Below are positions 19,524 to 40,307 of a stretch of DNA of 64,000 bases, piece by piece; the first letter of the stretch is position 1, and each line of letters begins with the position of its first letter. The notes under the pieces are model-generated. The model saw nothing but the letters and a program-made list of their open reading frames with translations, was not told the origin of the DNA and did no database searches. A program made the translations under genes and the position numbers. Source of the stretch: an uncultured Caldilinea sp. (GTDB taxonomy: Bacteria > Chloroflexota > Anaerolineae > Caldilineales > Caldilineaceae); the NCBI RefSeq assembly GCF_937128415.1, contig NZ_CAKZMJ010000037.1, positions 1-64,000 on the forward strand. Reading direction: 5' to 3'.

Positions 19524-19801
19524 ACCGCCGTTGTGACGTAGGCGCAGCTCGTAGCTGCGCTTCCTTGAATGGCCCAAAATCTTGTGATTCGTCGAGGATG
19601 TGCGGCTGAGAGCCGCACCTACGGGAAAACGGCGTTGCGATCCGTCGAGGATGTGCAGCTGGGAGCCGCATCTATCTACCGAAGAACCGCCGTTGTGACG
19701 TGGGCGCAGCTCGTAGCTGCGCTTCCTTGAATGGCCCAAAATCTTGTGATTCGTCGAGGATGTGCGGCTGGGAGCCGCACCTACGGGAAAACGGCGTTGC
19801 G
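19524..19801. repeat. Two 116-bp direct repeats of a palindromic element
   Basis: Copies at 19524-19639 and 19686-19801 differ at only a few bases. A partial third unit lies between them (19640-19685). Each contains two palindromes, GCGCAGCTCGTAGCTGCGC and TGCGGCTGGGAGCCGCA. They fill the 343-bp gap between the acyl-CoA dehydrogenase and the first phosphoesterase gene; I see no gene in it. The same element recurs, inverted, near 33.8 kb and in decayed form near 36.2, 43.6 and 59.3 kb. Confidence 0.9.
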
Positions 19802-19843
19802 TGTTGATTTTATTTTTCGGATCGGAAGACGAAAATTTCTCCG

Positions 19844-20811
<968 letters not shown>

Positions 20812-20815
<4 letters not shown>

Positions 20816-21708
20816 AGCGCGTACGCCTGGCTTTTCTCGCCGATATTCACGGCAATTTGCCCGCGCTGGAGGCCGTCTTGCACGATCTGCGCAGTCAGGC
20901 GCCGGATCAGGTCTTTCTGGGCGGCGATCTGGTCAATCGCTGCCCCTGGAACAACGAGGTGATGGATCTGTTGGCCGACCTGGGGTGGCCTTCTGTCATC
21001 GGCAACCATGATCTGGTGGCGGCGCGCATCCACACGCCTTACAACCCGCCGCCCTTCACCGACCGTCAGCGCTATCGCTCGCTTTGGTGGACTGCCTCTA
21101 CGCTGCATGAGCGCCATCTGCAGACGTTGCGACAGCTGCCTCCTGCGCGGCGCATCGACTTCAAGCCCTTTCCGCCGATTCGACTTTTCCATGGGACGCC
21201 GGAGAATATGTTCTTAGGGCTTTATCAGGAGATGAACGAGGCGACGATCGCTGCGTTGCTCAGGGGTGTGGCCGAAGCGGTGGTGGTGTGCGCCCACACG
21301 CATCGCCCGATGGCGCGGCGCACCGGCGGATGGACGATCTTCAACGGCGGCAGCGTGGGGTTGCCGTACAACGGCGACCCGCGCGCCCAGTATCTGCTCC
21401 TCGACGGCGTGGTGGAGCGCGGCGTTCATCGCTGGGAGCCCTGTTTTCGCCGCGTGGCGTATGACCACAGCGTGTTGCGCCCGGCCTATGAAGCGTCCGG
21501 AATGTTGGCGGCCACCGGCGCCGTCGGCGAGCTGCATCTGCTCACCGCGGAGACCGGTCAACCCTACAGCAGCGATTTTGGCATTTGGCTGCGCGAACAA
21601 TCCGACGAAATCCGCAACGACCTCGATCGCGCGGTGCCGCTGTATCTGGCGCAGCACGCACCCGGAAAGTGGGCGTTTTCCGGCCTGCTCCGAGCCACTG
21701 CTTCCTGA
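20812..21708 (+). CDS. Metallophosphoesterase, tandem paralogue
   Basis: 298 aa, same fold and C-terminal extension as its neighbour but clearly diverged. Metal motifs: LADIHGN (Asp11, His13), GGDLVN, IGNHD, LFHGTPENM and CAHTHRP. The C-terminal part shares SGMLAA with the first copy, so the duplication included the extension. The ATG overlaps the preceding stop (ATGA) and the ABC-F gene begins 6 bp after its stop, suggesting a three-gene transcript. Two different metallophosphatases translated together may act on related substrates or form a heteromer; that is speculation. Confidence 0.87.
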
Positions 21709-21714
21709 CGCCCC

Positions 21715-23592
<1,878 letters not shown>

Positions 23593-23685
23593 GCAGACAG
23601 GTGCATGAGGGCCTCGCGCGCAACAGCGGTCTATCATCGATGCACACATCGCAACCATACAAGAGTCCAGAGGCAAGAGTCCATC

Positions 23686-24825
<1,140 letters not shown>

Positions 24826-24900
24826 CCGACAACGGGCAATTTCTGGGGCTCGCCGCATCGACAGGTTTTGCGTTCTCTTTGCGATTGACGCTGCGCGGCG

Positions 24901-26109
<1,209 letters not shown>

Positions 26110-26394
26110 AACGTCCTCCGCTTTTTTGAGTCACTTGGCGCCGTCCGGCGCTGCTGAGTGCATACGAATGCAAAACTCTGCAAGGCGGCGCTCTTTTCAG
26201 GGTTGGTCGCACTCTGCAGAAGAGGCATGATTGGCTCTGTGAATTGATTCTCTTGGATGCGTCGTTTGGTTTGTTCGTCCGATGAGAAGGTTTGGGTGGC
26301 AAGGCCGACCTTTCATCGTGGTTGAGGGCAGTATAGCATAGACGCTCAAAAAGGCGAAGGCGAGAGACGACGAAAAAGCGAGAAGTTCTTCAGG

Positions 26395-28664
<2,270 letters not shown>

Positions 28665-28687
28665 GCACGCTTCCTTTCTCCTCAATT

Positions 28688-28737
28688 CTTACAAAAAAGT
28701 GTAAGGGCAAAGCGGGGTCATTGTAAAAAAAATGTAA
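28688..28737 (-). promoter_or_regulatory. Phased TTACA repeats upstream of the response regulator
   Basis: TGTAA on the plus strand (TTACA on minus) occurs at 28700, 28722 and 28733, that is with 22- and 11-bp phasing on one face of the helix. The unit nearest the gene is also half of the palindrome CTTACA-N6-TGTAAG (28688-28705). Two A/T runs separate the units. The arrangement resembles Pho boxes of Gram-positive PhoP. Confidence 0.55.
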
Positions 28738-28775
28738 CTTCGTCTCGATTTCATTCTGTTCTTATTGCAGGGTGA

Positions 28776-28784
28776 TGGTATAAT
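28776..28784 (+). promoter_or_regulatory. Extended -10 promoter for the uracil-DNA glycosylase gene
   Basis: TGGTATAAT is a perfect -10 with TGn extension and no recognisable -35. The predicted start near 28791 leaves a ~70-nt leader ending in an AAAGGAAA ribosome site before ATG 28861. Confidence 0.55.
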
Positions 28785-28860
28785 CGTCGGTTGATATGTT
28801 CAAGTCGTTCACCAGGCGCACGGAGCCGCAATCGATGCAGGGCAGCGAAAGGAAATCTTT

Positions 28861-29535
<675 letters not shown>

Positions 29536-29579
29536 GCGAGGGGAAATGCTGAGCCGTCGCTCGAATGGATTTGACGCAC

Positions 29580-29604
29580 ACAGGCTCGCGTGCTGAGAGC
29601 CTGT
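29580..29604 (+). terminator. Candidate terminator between uracil-DNA glycosylase and RNase J genes
   Basis: ACAGGCTC (29580-29587) pairs with GAGCCTGT (29597-29604) over a 9-nt loop, followed by TTTCGTATT. An 8-bp stem with a short, interrupted T tract makes a moderate intrinsic terminator. Confidence 0.5.
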
Positions 29605-29667
29605 TTCGTATTAGGTTGAGAGAATTTTTTCCACATCATCAGAGGATAAGGAGCCTTTGAGAACAAC

Positions 29668-31377
<1,710 letters not shown>

Positions 31378-31389
31378 GCAGAGCAGAAG

Positions 31390-32148
31390 ATGTCCAGACC
31401 GGCGAAATACATTCCCTACTACGACGACATCGTCGAGGCGATGGCGACGCCCGGCTGCGCCTTCTGCAAGCTTCAGCAGCGCGCCGCCGAGCGATATCTG
31501 GACGCCTTTCTATGGGAGAGCGTCAACGATCCGAGGCTGCGGCGCGAGGTGAGCGCAGCGAGAGGGTTTTGCCGAGATCACGCCTGGCTGCTTGTGCGGC
31601 CAGGCGCTGCGCTCAGCGCCGCCATTATCTACAAAGACGTGGTGGACGCAGTGGCGAACGCCGTCCGGACGGCCGCCGTCGCCGAAAAGCGTTCGTTCTG
31701 GAAGCAGATGAAGTCGTTCTGGGGAGGAAACCCTGGCGATGAGGACCGCGTCGTGCGGACGCTTCAGCCGCAACAGCCGTGTCCGGTCTGTGTGAACGCC
31801 GCTGAAATTGAAGGCCACCTGTGCGCCACGGTGCTTGCCGCCATGAAACGCTCGGAGGATTTTCTGAGCCATTATCGGGCGTCTTCGGGGCTCTGTCTCG
31901 CCCATTTTGGCGCGCTGCTTGCTGCGACCTCCCAGCCTGCGCTGCGACGTCCCCTGATTGAGACGCAACTTGCGATCTGGGAGACGTTGCATGCGGAGCT
32001 GGCCGAATTCATCCGCAAGAACGACCATCGCTTCCGCGGGGAAACGTTCGGCGTGGAGCGAGATTCCTGGGAGCGAGCCATGGCGTTGACCTCGGGGCCG
32101 CAGCCTGCTGCGACGTCCTCTCGGGGAGGGCTCACCCAGACCGGATAG
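31390..32148 (+). CDS. DUF6062-like protein with duplicated CX2C-X34-CX2H zinc modules
   Basis: 252 aa, cytoplasmic, function unknown. Two metal-binding sets have identical spacing: Cys23/Cys26...Cys61/His64 and Cys131/Cys134...Cys169/His172, each CX2C, 34 residues, CX2H, offset by exactly 108 residues. This implies internal duplication, with each half ending FCRDHAW or CLAHF. I believe this matches the DUF6062 family seen in Chloroflexota, but the name is from memory. It follows RNase J by 12 bp and is probably co-transcribed, which hints at an RNA-related or redox role without proving it. Confidence 0.75.
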   Translation: MSRPAKYIPYYDDIVEAMATPGCAFCKLQQRAAERYLDAFLWESVNDPRLRREVSAARGFCRDHAWLLVRPGAALSAAIIYKDVVDAVANAVRTAAVAEKRSFWKQMKSFWGGNPGDEDRVVRTLQPQQPCPVCVNAAEIEGHLCATVLAAMKRSEDFLSHYRASSGLCLAHFGALLAATSQPALRRPLIETQLAIWETLHAELAEFIRKNDHRFRGETFGVERDSWERAMALTSGPQPAATSSRGGLTQTG

Positions 32149-32193
32149 CTGCATTTACGGCGCTGGAGAGCAGCTTGCACTTTCACCACGCTT

Positions 32194-33330
<1,137 letters not shown>

Positions 33331-33484
33331 ACAGTACGCCTTTCTGGTAGACGATGAGACGACAATCCGCGGAATGGAACGGCGATCCCGTCCGCAGCGT
33401 TCATTCTGTGCATTATACGCCATCTATCACCTTGTAGGCGTCAACGTTCGATCAACGCTCGGGTTATACACTGAAGAGGCGAAG

Positions 33485-33724
33485 ATGGCTGAAACGATTG
33501 TGAATCGGAACACTCAGATGAACAGGCGAAGACGCACCGTTGACATTGAGCTGATCATTTTACTGGTCGCCCTGATTCTGCTCTCCATCGCTGCGCAGTG
33601 GGTGAATCGCAACCTGAATCTGACCGAAGCCGATCTTCCGGCAGGAGAGCTGCGCCTTGCGCCCCCTCCTTCGCCTGAAGTTTTTGCAGATTTGTATGGA
33701 GCGCCGTCCCGCATTGACCCCTGA
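33485..33724 (+). CDS. Small single-pass membrane protein, unknown
   Basis: 79 aa: basic N-terminus (NRRRRT), one transmembrane helix (about 22-41, ELIILLVALILLSIAAQWV) and a Pro-rich outer tail (LRLAPPPSPEVFADLYG). ATG 33485 follows GAGGCGAAG. No family recognised. It is divergent from the GT28 gene across about 150 bp. A real but unassigned small membrane protein is the likeliest reading. Confidence 0.55.
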   Translation: MAETIVNRNTQMNRRRRTVDIELIILLVALILLSIAAQWVNRNLNLTEADLPAGELRLAPPPSPEVFADLYGAPSRIDP

Positions 33725-33780
33725 CGCTGGCTTCCGCAGGTCACCGTTTCGGGTGTGACATCCCACTCATGCAGCAATTC

Positions 33781-33964
33781 AAGGAAGCGCTGCTACGAGC
33801 CGCGCCTATGCAACAACGCCGTTTTCCCGTAGGTGCGGCTCGCAGCCGCACATCCTCGATGGATCGCAACGCCGTTTTCCCGTAGGTGCGGCTCGCAGCC
33901 GCACGTCCCGATGGAGCGCAAGCTTTGGGGCGGTTTAAGGAAGCGCTGCTACGAGCAGCGCCTA
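33781..33964. repeat. Palindromic repeat cluster
   Basis: Two perfect 38-bp copies (33814-33851 and 33867-33904), each ending in TGCGGCTCGCAGCCGCA, are flanked by near-identical 28-bp units at 33781-33808 and 33937-33964 (AAGGAAGCGCTGCTACGAGC...). The core is the reverse complement of the element at 19.5 kb. The rest of the 419-bp gap (33965-34143) has no gene; it ends with a TATAAT just before the methyltransferase. Confidence 0.88.
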
Positions 33965-34131
33965 CAATATTTCCCTTCTTTGAATGAATTACAATCGGTT
34001 CCTGTATGATGAAATTTCGTCGCCGGGACGAGAGCGCGCAGAGGCTTTTATGGAAAACCCCGCGCCTTTGATGTACTTTTTCTTCAGCGCACCGCGCTCC
34101 CACCGGCAATCGGCGGAATGTGCGGAATGTA

Positions 34132-34137
34132 TATAAT
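34132..34137 (+). promoter_or_regulatory. -10 element of a probable leaderless transcript
   Basis: TATAAT ends 6 nt before the ATG at 34144, so transcription should start at or next to the start codon. No ribosome site precedes this ATG, consistent with leaderless translation. Confidence 0.5.
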
Positions 34138-34143
34138 GATGAA

Positions 34144-35076
34144 ATGACGCAGACACTGCCAAAACTCTCTCATCCTTTCAGCCTTTCTTCCTCAGAGACG
34201 GCCCGGCGTCTGGTCGAGGCGCTCTGGCGCATCTATCGCCGACCGGAGCGACCGACCGCATGGGACGGCGGCGGCAATCTGCCCTGGAACGACCCGGCCT
34301 TCTCAGAGCGCATGCTCCGGGAGCACCTGGATGAATCGCATGGCGCAGCCTCGCGCAACAGCGCCGAGCGCAGCCTGCAGATCGAGTGGCTCTGGCAGCG
34401 GCTGGCGCTGGCTCCAGGCAGTCGCGTGCTCGACCTGACCTGCGGCCCCGGACTCTACGCCGTCCCTCTGGCCGAACGGGGCTGTTGCGTGACGGGCGTC
34501 GATTTTGCGCCGGCCTCGATTCGCTATGCGCGCGAGCTTGCCGCCCGCCAGGGCGTAGCCGAACGATGCACCTTCATCGAGAGCGACGTGCGCTCAGTTG
34601 CACTTGAGCCCGGCGCGTTTGACGCTGCGCTTTTTCTGTACGGCCAACTCGCCGTCTTTCCGCGGGAAGAGGCGGCGTCGCTTTTGCGTCGAATGGCGGA
34701 GGCGTTGCGGCCGGGCGGGGTTGCATGCATCGAGCTGCTCGATCAGGAGAAGGTGGACAAGACGCACAGCACGTGGTGGTTCACCGACGACACAGGATTG
34801 TGGGGCGACGCGCCTTTCCTCAGCCTGGGTGAACGCTTCTGGGACGAGGAGGCGGCGCTGTCGATGGAGCGCTACTACACCCTTCATCTGGAAAGTGGAC
34901 AGCTCGACGAAATTCTGCTTTGCGACCAGACCTATGCAGTAGAGGAAATGAAGACGATGCTGGAGCAAGCGGGCTTTGCGGCGGTCTCTGTCTATCCCGC
35001 CTGGGATGGCCTTCCGCTGTACGATGCGGCGGAGTGGAACGTGTATCTGGCCTTCCGACGTTATGACGCAAAATAA
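34144..35076 (+). CDS. SAM-dependent class I methyltransferase
   Basis: 310 aa. SAM-binding motif I VLDLTCGPG (96-104) and acidic motif II end GVDFAPASI, plus SDV and FDAALFLYGQL. The N-terminal ~85 residues are an extra helical region; after the Rossmann core a beta-rich C-terminal part (STWWFTDDTGLWGDAPFLSLGE) may bind substrate. Acceptor unknown. The start at 34144 is preferred over ATG 34120 because a perfect TATAAT occupies the bases in between. The phosphoesterase gene follows 21 bp downstream, probably in the same transcript. Confidence 0.82.
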   Translation: MTQTLPKLSHPFSLSSSETARRLVEALWRIYRRPERPTAWDGGGNLPWNDPAFSERMLREHLDESHGAASRNSAERSLQIEWLWQRLALAPGSRVLDLTCGPGLYAVPLAERGCCVTGVDFAPASIRYARELAARQGVAERCTFIESDVRSVALEPGAFDAALFLYGQLAVFPREEAASLLRRMAEALRPGGVACIELLDQEKVDKTHSTWWFTDDTGLWGDAPFLSLGERFWDEEAALSMERYYTLHLESGQLDEILLCDQTYAVEEMKTMLEQAGFAAVSVYPAWDGLPLYDAAEWNVYLAFRRYDAK

Positions 35077-35097
35077 CACGGCAAAAGAGGTTCAATC

Positions 35098-36093
35098 GTG
35101 ATGAGACGCGAAGCGCGCATTTGGAGCGAGGCGAAGGCTGCGGCGCAGGACGAGTTGGAGAAGCATCTGGAGCTTGCCTACGAGCGGGATTTCGAGAGCT
35201 TTGCTCGTCCACGGCTCATTTCACGGCGCTCGTTCATGTGGATGATCGGCGGGCTGCTCAGCACGGGCATGCTGGGAACGGGCTATGCGCGCTTTGTCGA
35301 GCCGGCGCGCATTCAGATCGACGAGATCACGCTGACCCTTGCGCACCTGCCGGAGCGTCTGGCGGGCAAGCGCATCGCCCAGATTTCGGATGTCCACGTC
35401 GGCGAATATTTCACCCCAGAGCAGGCGGCTGAAGCCTTTCAACGCGTCAATCGACTGGGCGTCGATTTGTTGATGTTGACCGGCGACTTCGCCACCGTGC
35501 GGGAGCGGGACCGGACGCTGCGTTTGCGTCGCCGCGAAGAGGCGCTCTTTTCCCTGATCGAGCCGCTGCGGTTGGTCGAGGTTCCGATGGTCGCCGCCGC
35601 CGGCAATCATGACCATTGGGGTGGGCTTGAGCCGGTGGCGCGCATGTTGCGCGAGGCGGGCGTGCGGCTCTTGCGCAACGAGGGCGTCGCGGTGGAGGAT
35701 GGGCTGTGGTTGGCGGGCGTCGAGGATCTCTGGGGTGGGCGCCCCGATTTGGGCGCCGCGCTGCGCAATGCGCCGGCGCGCGCCGTCATTCTGCTTATGT
35801 CCCACTCTCCCGATTATTTCGACAATGTCTTGCGTCGCGAGGCGCCGGTGGCGGCGCAGTTCAGCGGACACACGCACGGCGGGCAGGTGCGGCTGCCGCG
35901 GCTGACACCGGGGCCAGACGGTCTCTACACCTATGCGCCTATCGTGCCCGAGTACGGCCAGCGCTATCCGATTGGACTGCGTCGCATCGGCGAGCGCTAC
36001 GTCTACACCAACCGGGGGTTGGGCTGCTGGCCGATCCCATACCGGCTCAACTGCCCGCCGGAGATCACAGTCTTCACATTGCAGCCTGTGTAG
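35098..36093 (+). CDS. Metallophosphoesterase with Tat-like signal (YkuE/YaeI-type)
   Basis: 331 aa. Metal motifs: ISDVHVGEYF, LTGDFA, AAGNHDHWGG, MSHSPDYF and SGHTHGGQ, diagnostic of the YkuE/YaeI subfamily, whose B. subtilis member is Tat-exported to the wall. SRRSFMWMIGG (about 43-53) followed by a hydrophobic stretch looks like a twin-arginine signal, but a 42-residue charged region precedes it, unusually long. Likely acts outside the membrane on a phospholipid-type or wall phosphate ester. Start is GTG 35098 or the adjacent ATG 35101; AGAGG lies just upstream of both. Confidence 0.85.
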   Translation: MMRREARIWSEAKAAAQDELEKHLELAYERDFESFARPRLISRRSFMWMIGGLLSTGMLGTGYARFVEPARIQIDEITLTLAHLPERLAGKRIAQISDVHVGEYFTPEQAAEAFQRVNRLGVDLLMLTGDFATVRERDRTLRLRRREEALFSLIEPLRLVEVPMVAAAGNHDHWGGLEPVARMLREAGVRLLRNEGVAVEDGLWLAGVEDLWGGRPDLGAALRNAPARAVILLMSHSPDYFDNVLRREAPVAAQFSGHTHGGQVRLPRLTPGPDGLYTYAPIVPEYGQRYPIGLRRIGERYVYTNRGLGCWPIPYRLNCPPEITVFTLQPV

Positions 36094-36270
36094 GTTTTAT
36101 GCTTTGCGTCTTTGTGGCTTCGTGGTTCATGACATGGCCGGAGAGGCGCAACTCGTAGCTGTATTTTCTTGAATCACCCAAAACCTTGCGGTCTATCGAG
36201 AACGCACGGTTACGGGCCGCACCTTCCATCATCGCCGCCGATTTGCTCAATCCCAAAAGCTGGGGGAAAG

Positions 36271-36314
36271 CCCTCACCCCCCGGCCCCCTCTCCCAAGGC
36301 TGGGAGAGGGGGAG
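36271..36314. repeat. CCCTCTCCC-type hairpin element in a repeat-filled gap
   Basis: CCCCCTCTCCCA (36285-36296), loop AGGC, TGGGAGAGGGGG (36301-36312): a perfect 12-bp stem, preceded by CCCTCACCCCCCGG. The gap 36094-36519 has no gene. It also holds a decayed copy of the 116-bp element (about 36140-36240) and GCTGCGGCTGCAAGCCGCAGC (near 36350-36370). The same hairpin occurs twice near 59.15 kb. Confidence 0.85.
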
Positions 36315-36507
36315 AAGAGGAGCATCGTAGATTCTCTGGATTCACCGTAGCTGCGGCTGCAAGCCGCAGCTTCTGGCATACCACCCTCAGGCTTTGGATG
36401 AATCAAGGCTGCGCTACAGCTGGTCATTACCAAAACCCTGTGTTCGAGCCATCTCATCTCGGAGATTTTGTCAGGCGCGTGTAAGCGCTTTCGAGGCGTT
36501 CATGTGG

Positions 36508-36513
36508 TAGAGT
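36508..36513 (+). promoter_or_regulatory. -10-like TAGAGT before a possible leaderless glycosyltransferase gene
   Basis: TAGAGT ends 6 nt before ATG 36520 and no ribosome site precedes it, the same geometry as at 34132. An in-frame ATG at 36514 lies directly after the hexamer. Confidence 0.35.
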
Positions 36514-36519
36514 ATGCAC

Positions 36520-37854
<1,335 letters not shown>

Positions 37855-39312
37855 ATTTTCCCGAATCGTTGCGCGTAATTCCGCCTTCGGCATGGCGGCG
37901 CACATGACCATCAAGGTGGTTTCGTTTATTTTCACGGTGCTCGTCATTCGCCGCCTGGGCGCTGAAGTCTACGGTCAGTATGCGGCGGTGCTCGCCTTTG
38001 GCGCCGTCTTCGTCTTCTTCGCCGATTTGGGCCTCAGCCCCTACACGGTGCGTCAAGTGGCGCGGCTGCGCGATCGGCCAGACGGCAAAGAAGAGATCGA
38101 GAAGCTCTTCGGCAGCGTGCTGGCGTTGCGCTTTCTGTTGTCGCTGGGCGCCGCCGTCGCCATCATCTCGACTGCCTGGCTGACCGGCCGGCCGATGGAG
38201 ATGATCATTGGCGTCGCGCTGGGCACCATTGGGCTGGTTATCTACAGCGCGCAAGGCGCCGCCGAGGCGATCCTGGCCGGCCATGAACGCATCGACATCG
38301 CTGCGGGCGCGCAGGTGGCGCATCAGCTCACGTTCGTCGCGCTGGGGACGCTGGCGCTGCTCTTCGCCACCGGCTACTACGGGCTGATCTTCGCCAACCT
38401 GGCCGGCATCCTATTGATGACGATTCTCTGCTGGCAGGGGGTGCGACGACTGGGCGTGCGGCCGGCGATGCCGATCCCTTCCTGGTGGCTGCCGTTGCTG
38501 CGCGCCAGCATTCCCTTTGGCATCATCGGCTTCACGTTGGGGCTGTCCTACAAGTTCGACACCATTCTGCTCAACATTTACGCCGGCGACGTCGTGACCG
38601 GCTATTACAACTCAGCGTATAACCTCATCTTTTCGGTGCTGGTGATCTCGAATGTAGTCAACACCGCCCTCTATCCTTCGCTTGCGCGCCAGTCGGTGAC
38701 GCATCCGGAGACTTTGCCCGCCATCCACGAACGCATGTTGCGCTATCTGCTCATGATTGCCCTGCCCATTGCCTTCGGCGGCTGGGCGCTGGCGCCGGAG
38801 ATCATCGGCTTTCTCTACGGCGGCAAATACGCAGGGGCGGTGCTGCCGCTGTCGATCCTGATCTGGGTGGCGCCATTCATGTTCGTCACCGAGTTCTTGG
38901 GATATGTAATCGTGGTGAGTGGAGCGGAGCGTCGCGTGGCCTGGGCGATCACCGTCAGCACCACTATCAATGTGGCTTTGAACGCGCTGCTGATTCCAAT
39001 CTATGGCGTGACGGCGGCGGCGCTGCTGACGGTGCTGACGGAGGCGGTGCTGCTCTCTCAGTACGCATGGGTGCTGCGCGCCAGGCTGCGCCATGTAAAC
39101 TGGAGCTACGCCCTCTGGCGACCGGTTTTGGCGGCGGCGACGATGGGCGTGGTCGTCTATCTGATGCGCGCGCTCTATCTCCCGCTCGACGTTCTGATCG
39201 GCGCAGTGATCTATTTGGGTCTGTTACTCGCTCTGGGGGTGGTCGGCAGGCCAGAGTTTGAGTTGGTGCTGGGCCTGCGCCGTCGGCAGGCGAACTAGCC
39301 AGGCGCTGGACT

Positions 39313-40050
39313 TCACTTCGTCGCGTAATACACGCGCACCTGATGGGGTTCGTCGGGCGCCGCCGCCATGATCTTCAGCACCTGCGCGCCCACCTTCTCC
39401 AGACAGCGCACAATCTCCTGCTCTGGGATGAAGTGAACCTCCTGGGGATAGAGCTTGAGTCGATAGTAAAGCGTCGCCTCAGAGATTCCCAGCGCCTTCA
39501 GCAAGGCGTAGAGCCGACGACGAGGCTGAAGGCGATAAGGCGTTTTGATGTCATGGAGCGCGCTGAACACAATCAGCCCCTCTTTGCGCAGCACGCGGAC
39601 GAATTCCTGCACAATGCAACGAACGACGCAGCGATCGGGGATGTGTTGCAAAACGCCCCAACTGTGCACCAGGTCGAAGGCGTCGTTCGGCAGCGCGGCC
39701 AACGCCTCCACGCTGCCCTGTGCAAATTGGGCGTCGGGCAAATCCTGGTGAATTTCCTGCGCTTTCTCGATCAACGCGTCGGCGATGTCGAGCCCTAAAT
39801 AGTGGCGAAAGTGCGCCGGGAAACCGCGCGCCAGCCGTCCTACGCCGCAGCCGAAATCGAGCACGCGTTCCTTGGAGGATGGATGGCGAAGCGCTGCCGC
39901 ATGCGAGAGGGTTTCGGCGACCTGTCGATCGCCGGTTTCGAGGAACGCCTCGATGTCCCACCGATTGAAGCGATTGGTTCCTGTCATCGCCCAGAATGGG
40001 TCGAGACTTCCCAGGTCGTTCCATTGTTCTCTGTTTCTGTCTAGCGCCAT
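39313..40050 (-). CDS. SAM-dependent methyltransferase (opposite strand within polysaccharide locus)
   Basis: 245 aa. Motif I VLDFGCGVGRLA, motif II LGLDIADALIE, post-I region DAFDLVHSWGVLQHIPD and a C-terminal LYPQEVHFIPEQEIVRCLEKVGAQVLKI match UbiE/Methyltransf_11-type enzymes often found in glycan loci. ATG 40050 follows AGAGGTGA. It is the only minus-strand gene between 36.5 and 55 kb, converging on the flippase and divergent from the gene at 40308, so it has a separate promoter in the 257-bp gap. Likely methylates a sugar; not provable here. Confidence 0.85.
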   Translation of the reverse strand: MALDRNREQWNDLGSLDPFWAMTGTNRFNRWDIEAFLETGDRQVAETLSHAAALRHPSSKERVLDFGCGVGRLARGFPAHFRHYLGLDIADALIEKAQEIHQDLPDAQFAQGSVEALAALPNDAFDLVHSWGVLQHIPDRCVVRCIVQEFVRVLRKEGLIVFSALHDIKTPYRLQPRRRLYALLKALGISEATLYYRLKLYPQEVHFIPEQEIVRCLEKVGAQVLKIMAAAPDEPHQVRVYYATK

Positions 40051-40307
40051 GGCGTCACCTCTCACACAGATCCGTCTCCGTTGTGGCTCGCCAAGATAGG
40101 CCCTCTTGGATTTTGGAAAAGGCTACACTGGCGAGCGAGACCCATTTGGTAAATTTTCTTCCAATTTGAGCTTGCATCGGTTGTCGCTCTCCAGAGAGAA
40201 TGTGAGACTGTCAGCGAATCGCAAGCCAAAATCTTCGTCAGCCTATGTAAAATGAGAGTCAAAACGACAGCTCTGCTGGCGCCTGCTGCCGTGCACAAAG
40301 GAGATCG

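Noticed and set aside
19524..19801. Possible CRISPR array
   Set aside because: Only two full units of 116 bp with no regular unique spacers and no cas genes.
26110..26394. Possible replication origin next to dnaN
   Set aside because: No dnaA gene, no cluster of DnaA boxes and no AT-rich unwinding stretch.
33781..33964. Possible insertion sequence
   Set aside because: No transposase or clear terminal inverted repeats with target duplication; it is a cluster of short palindromes.
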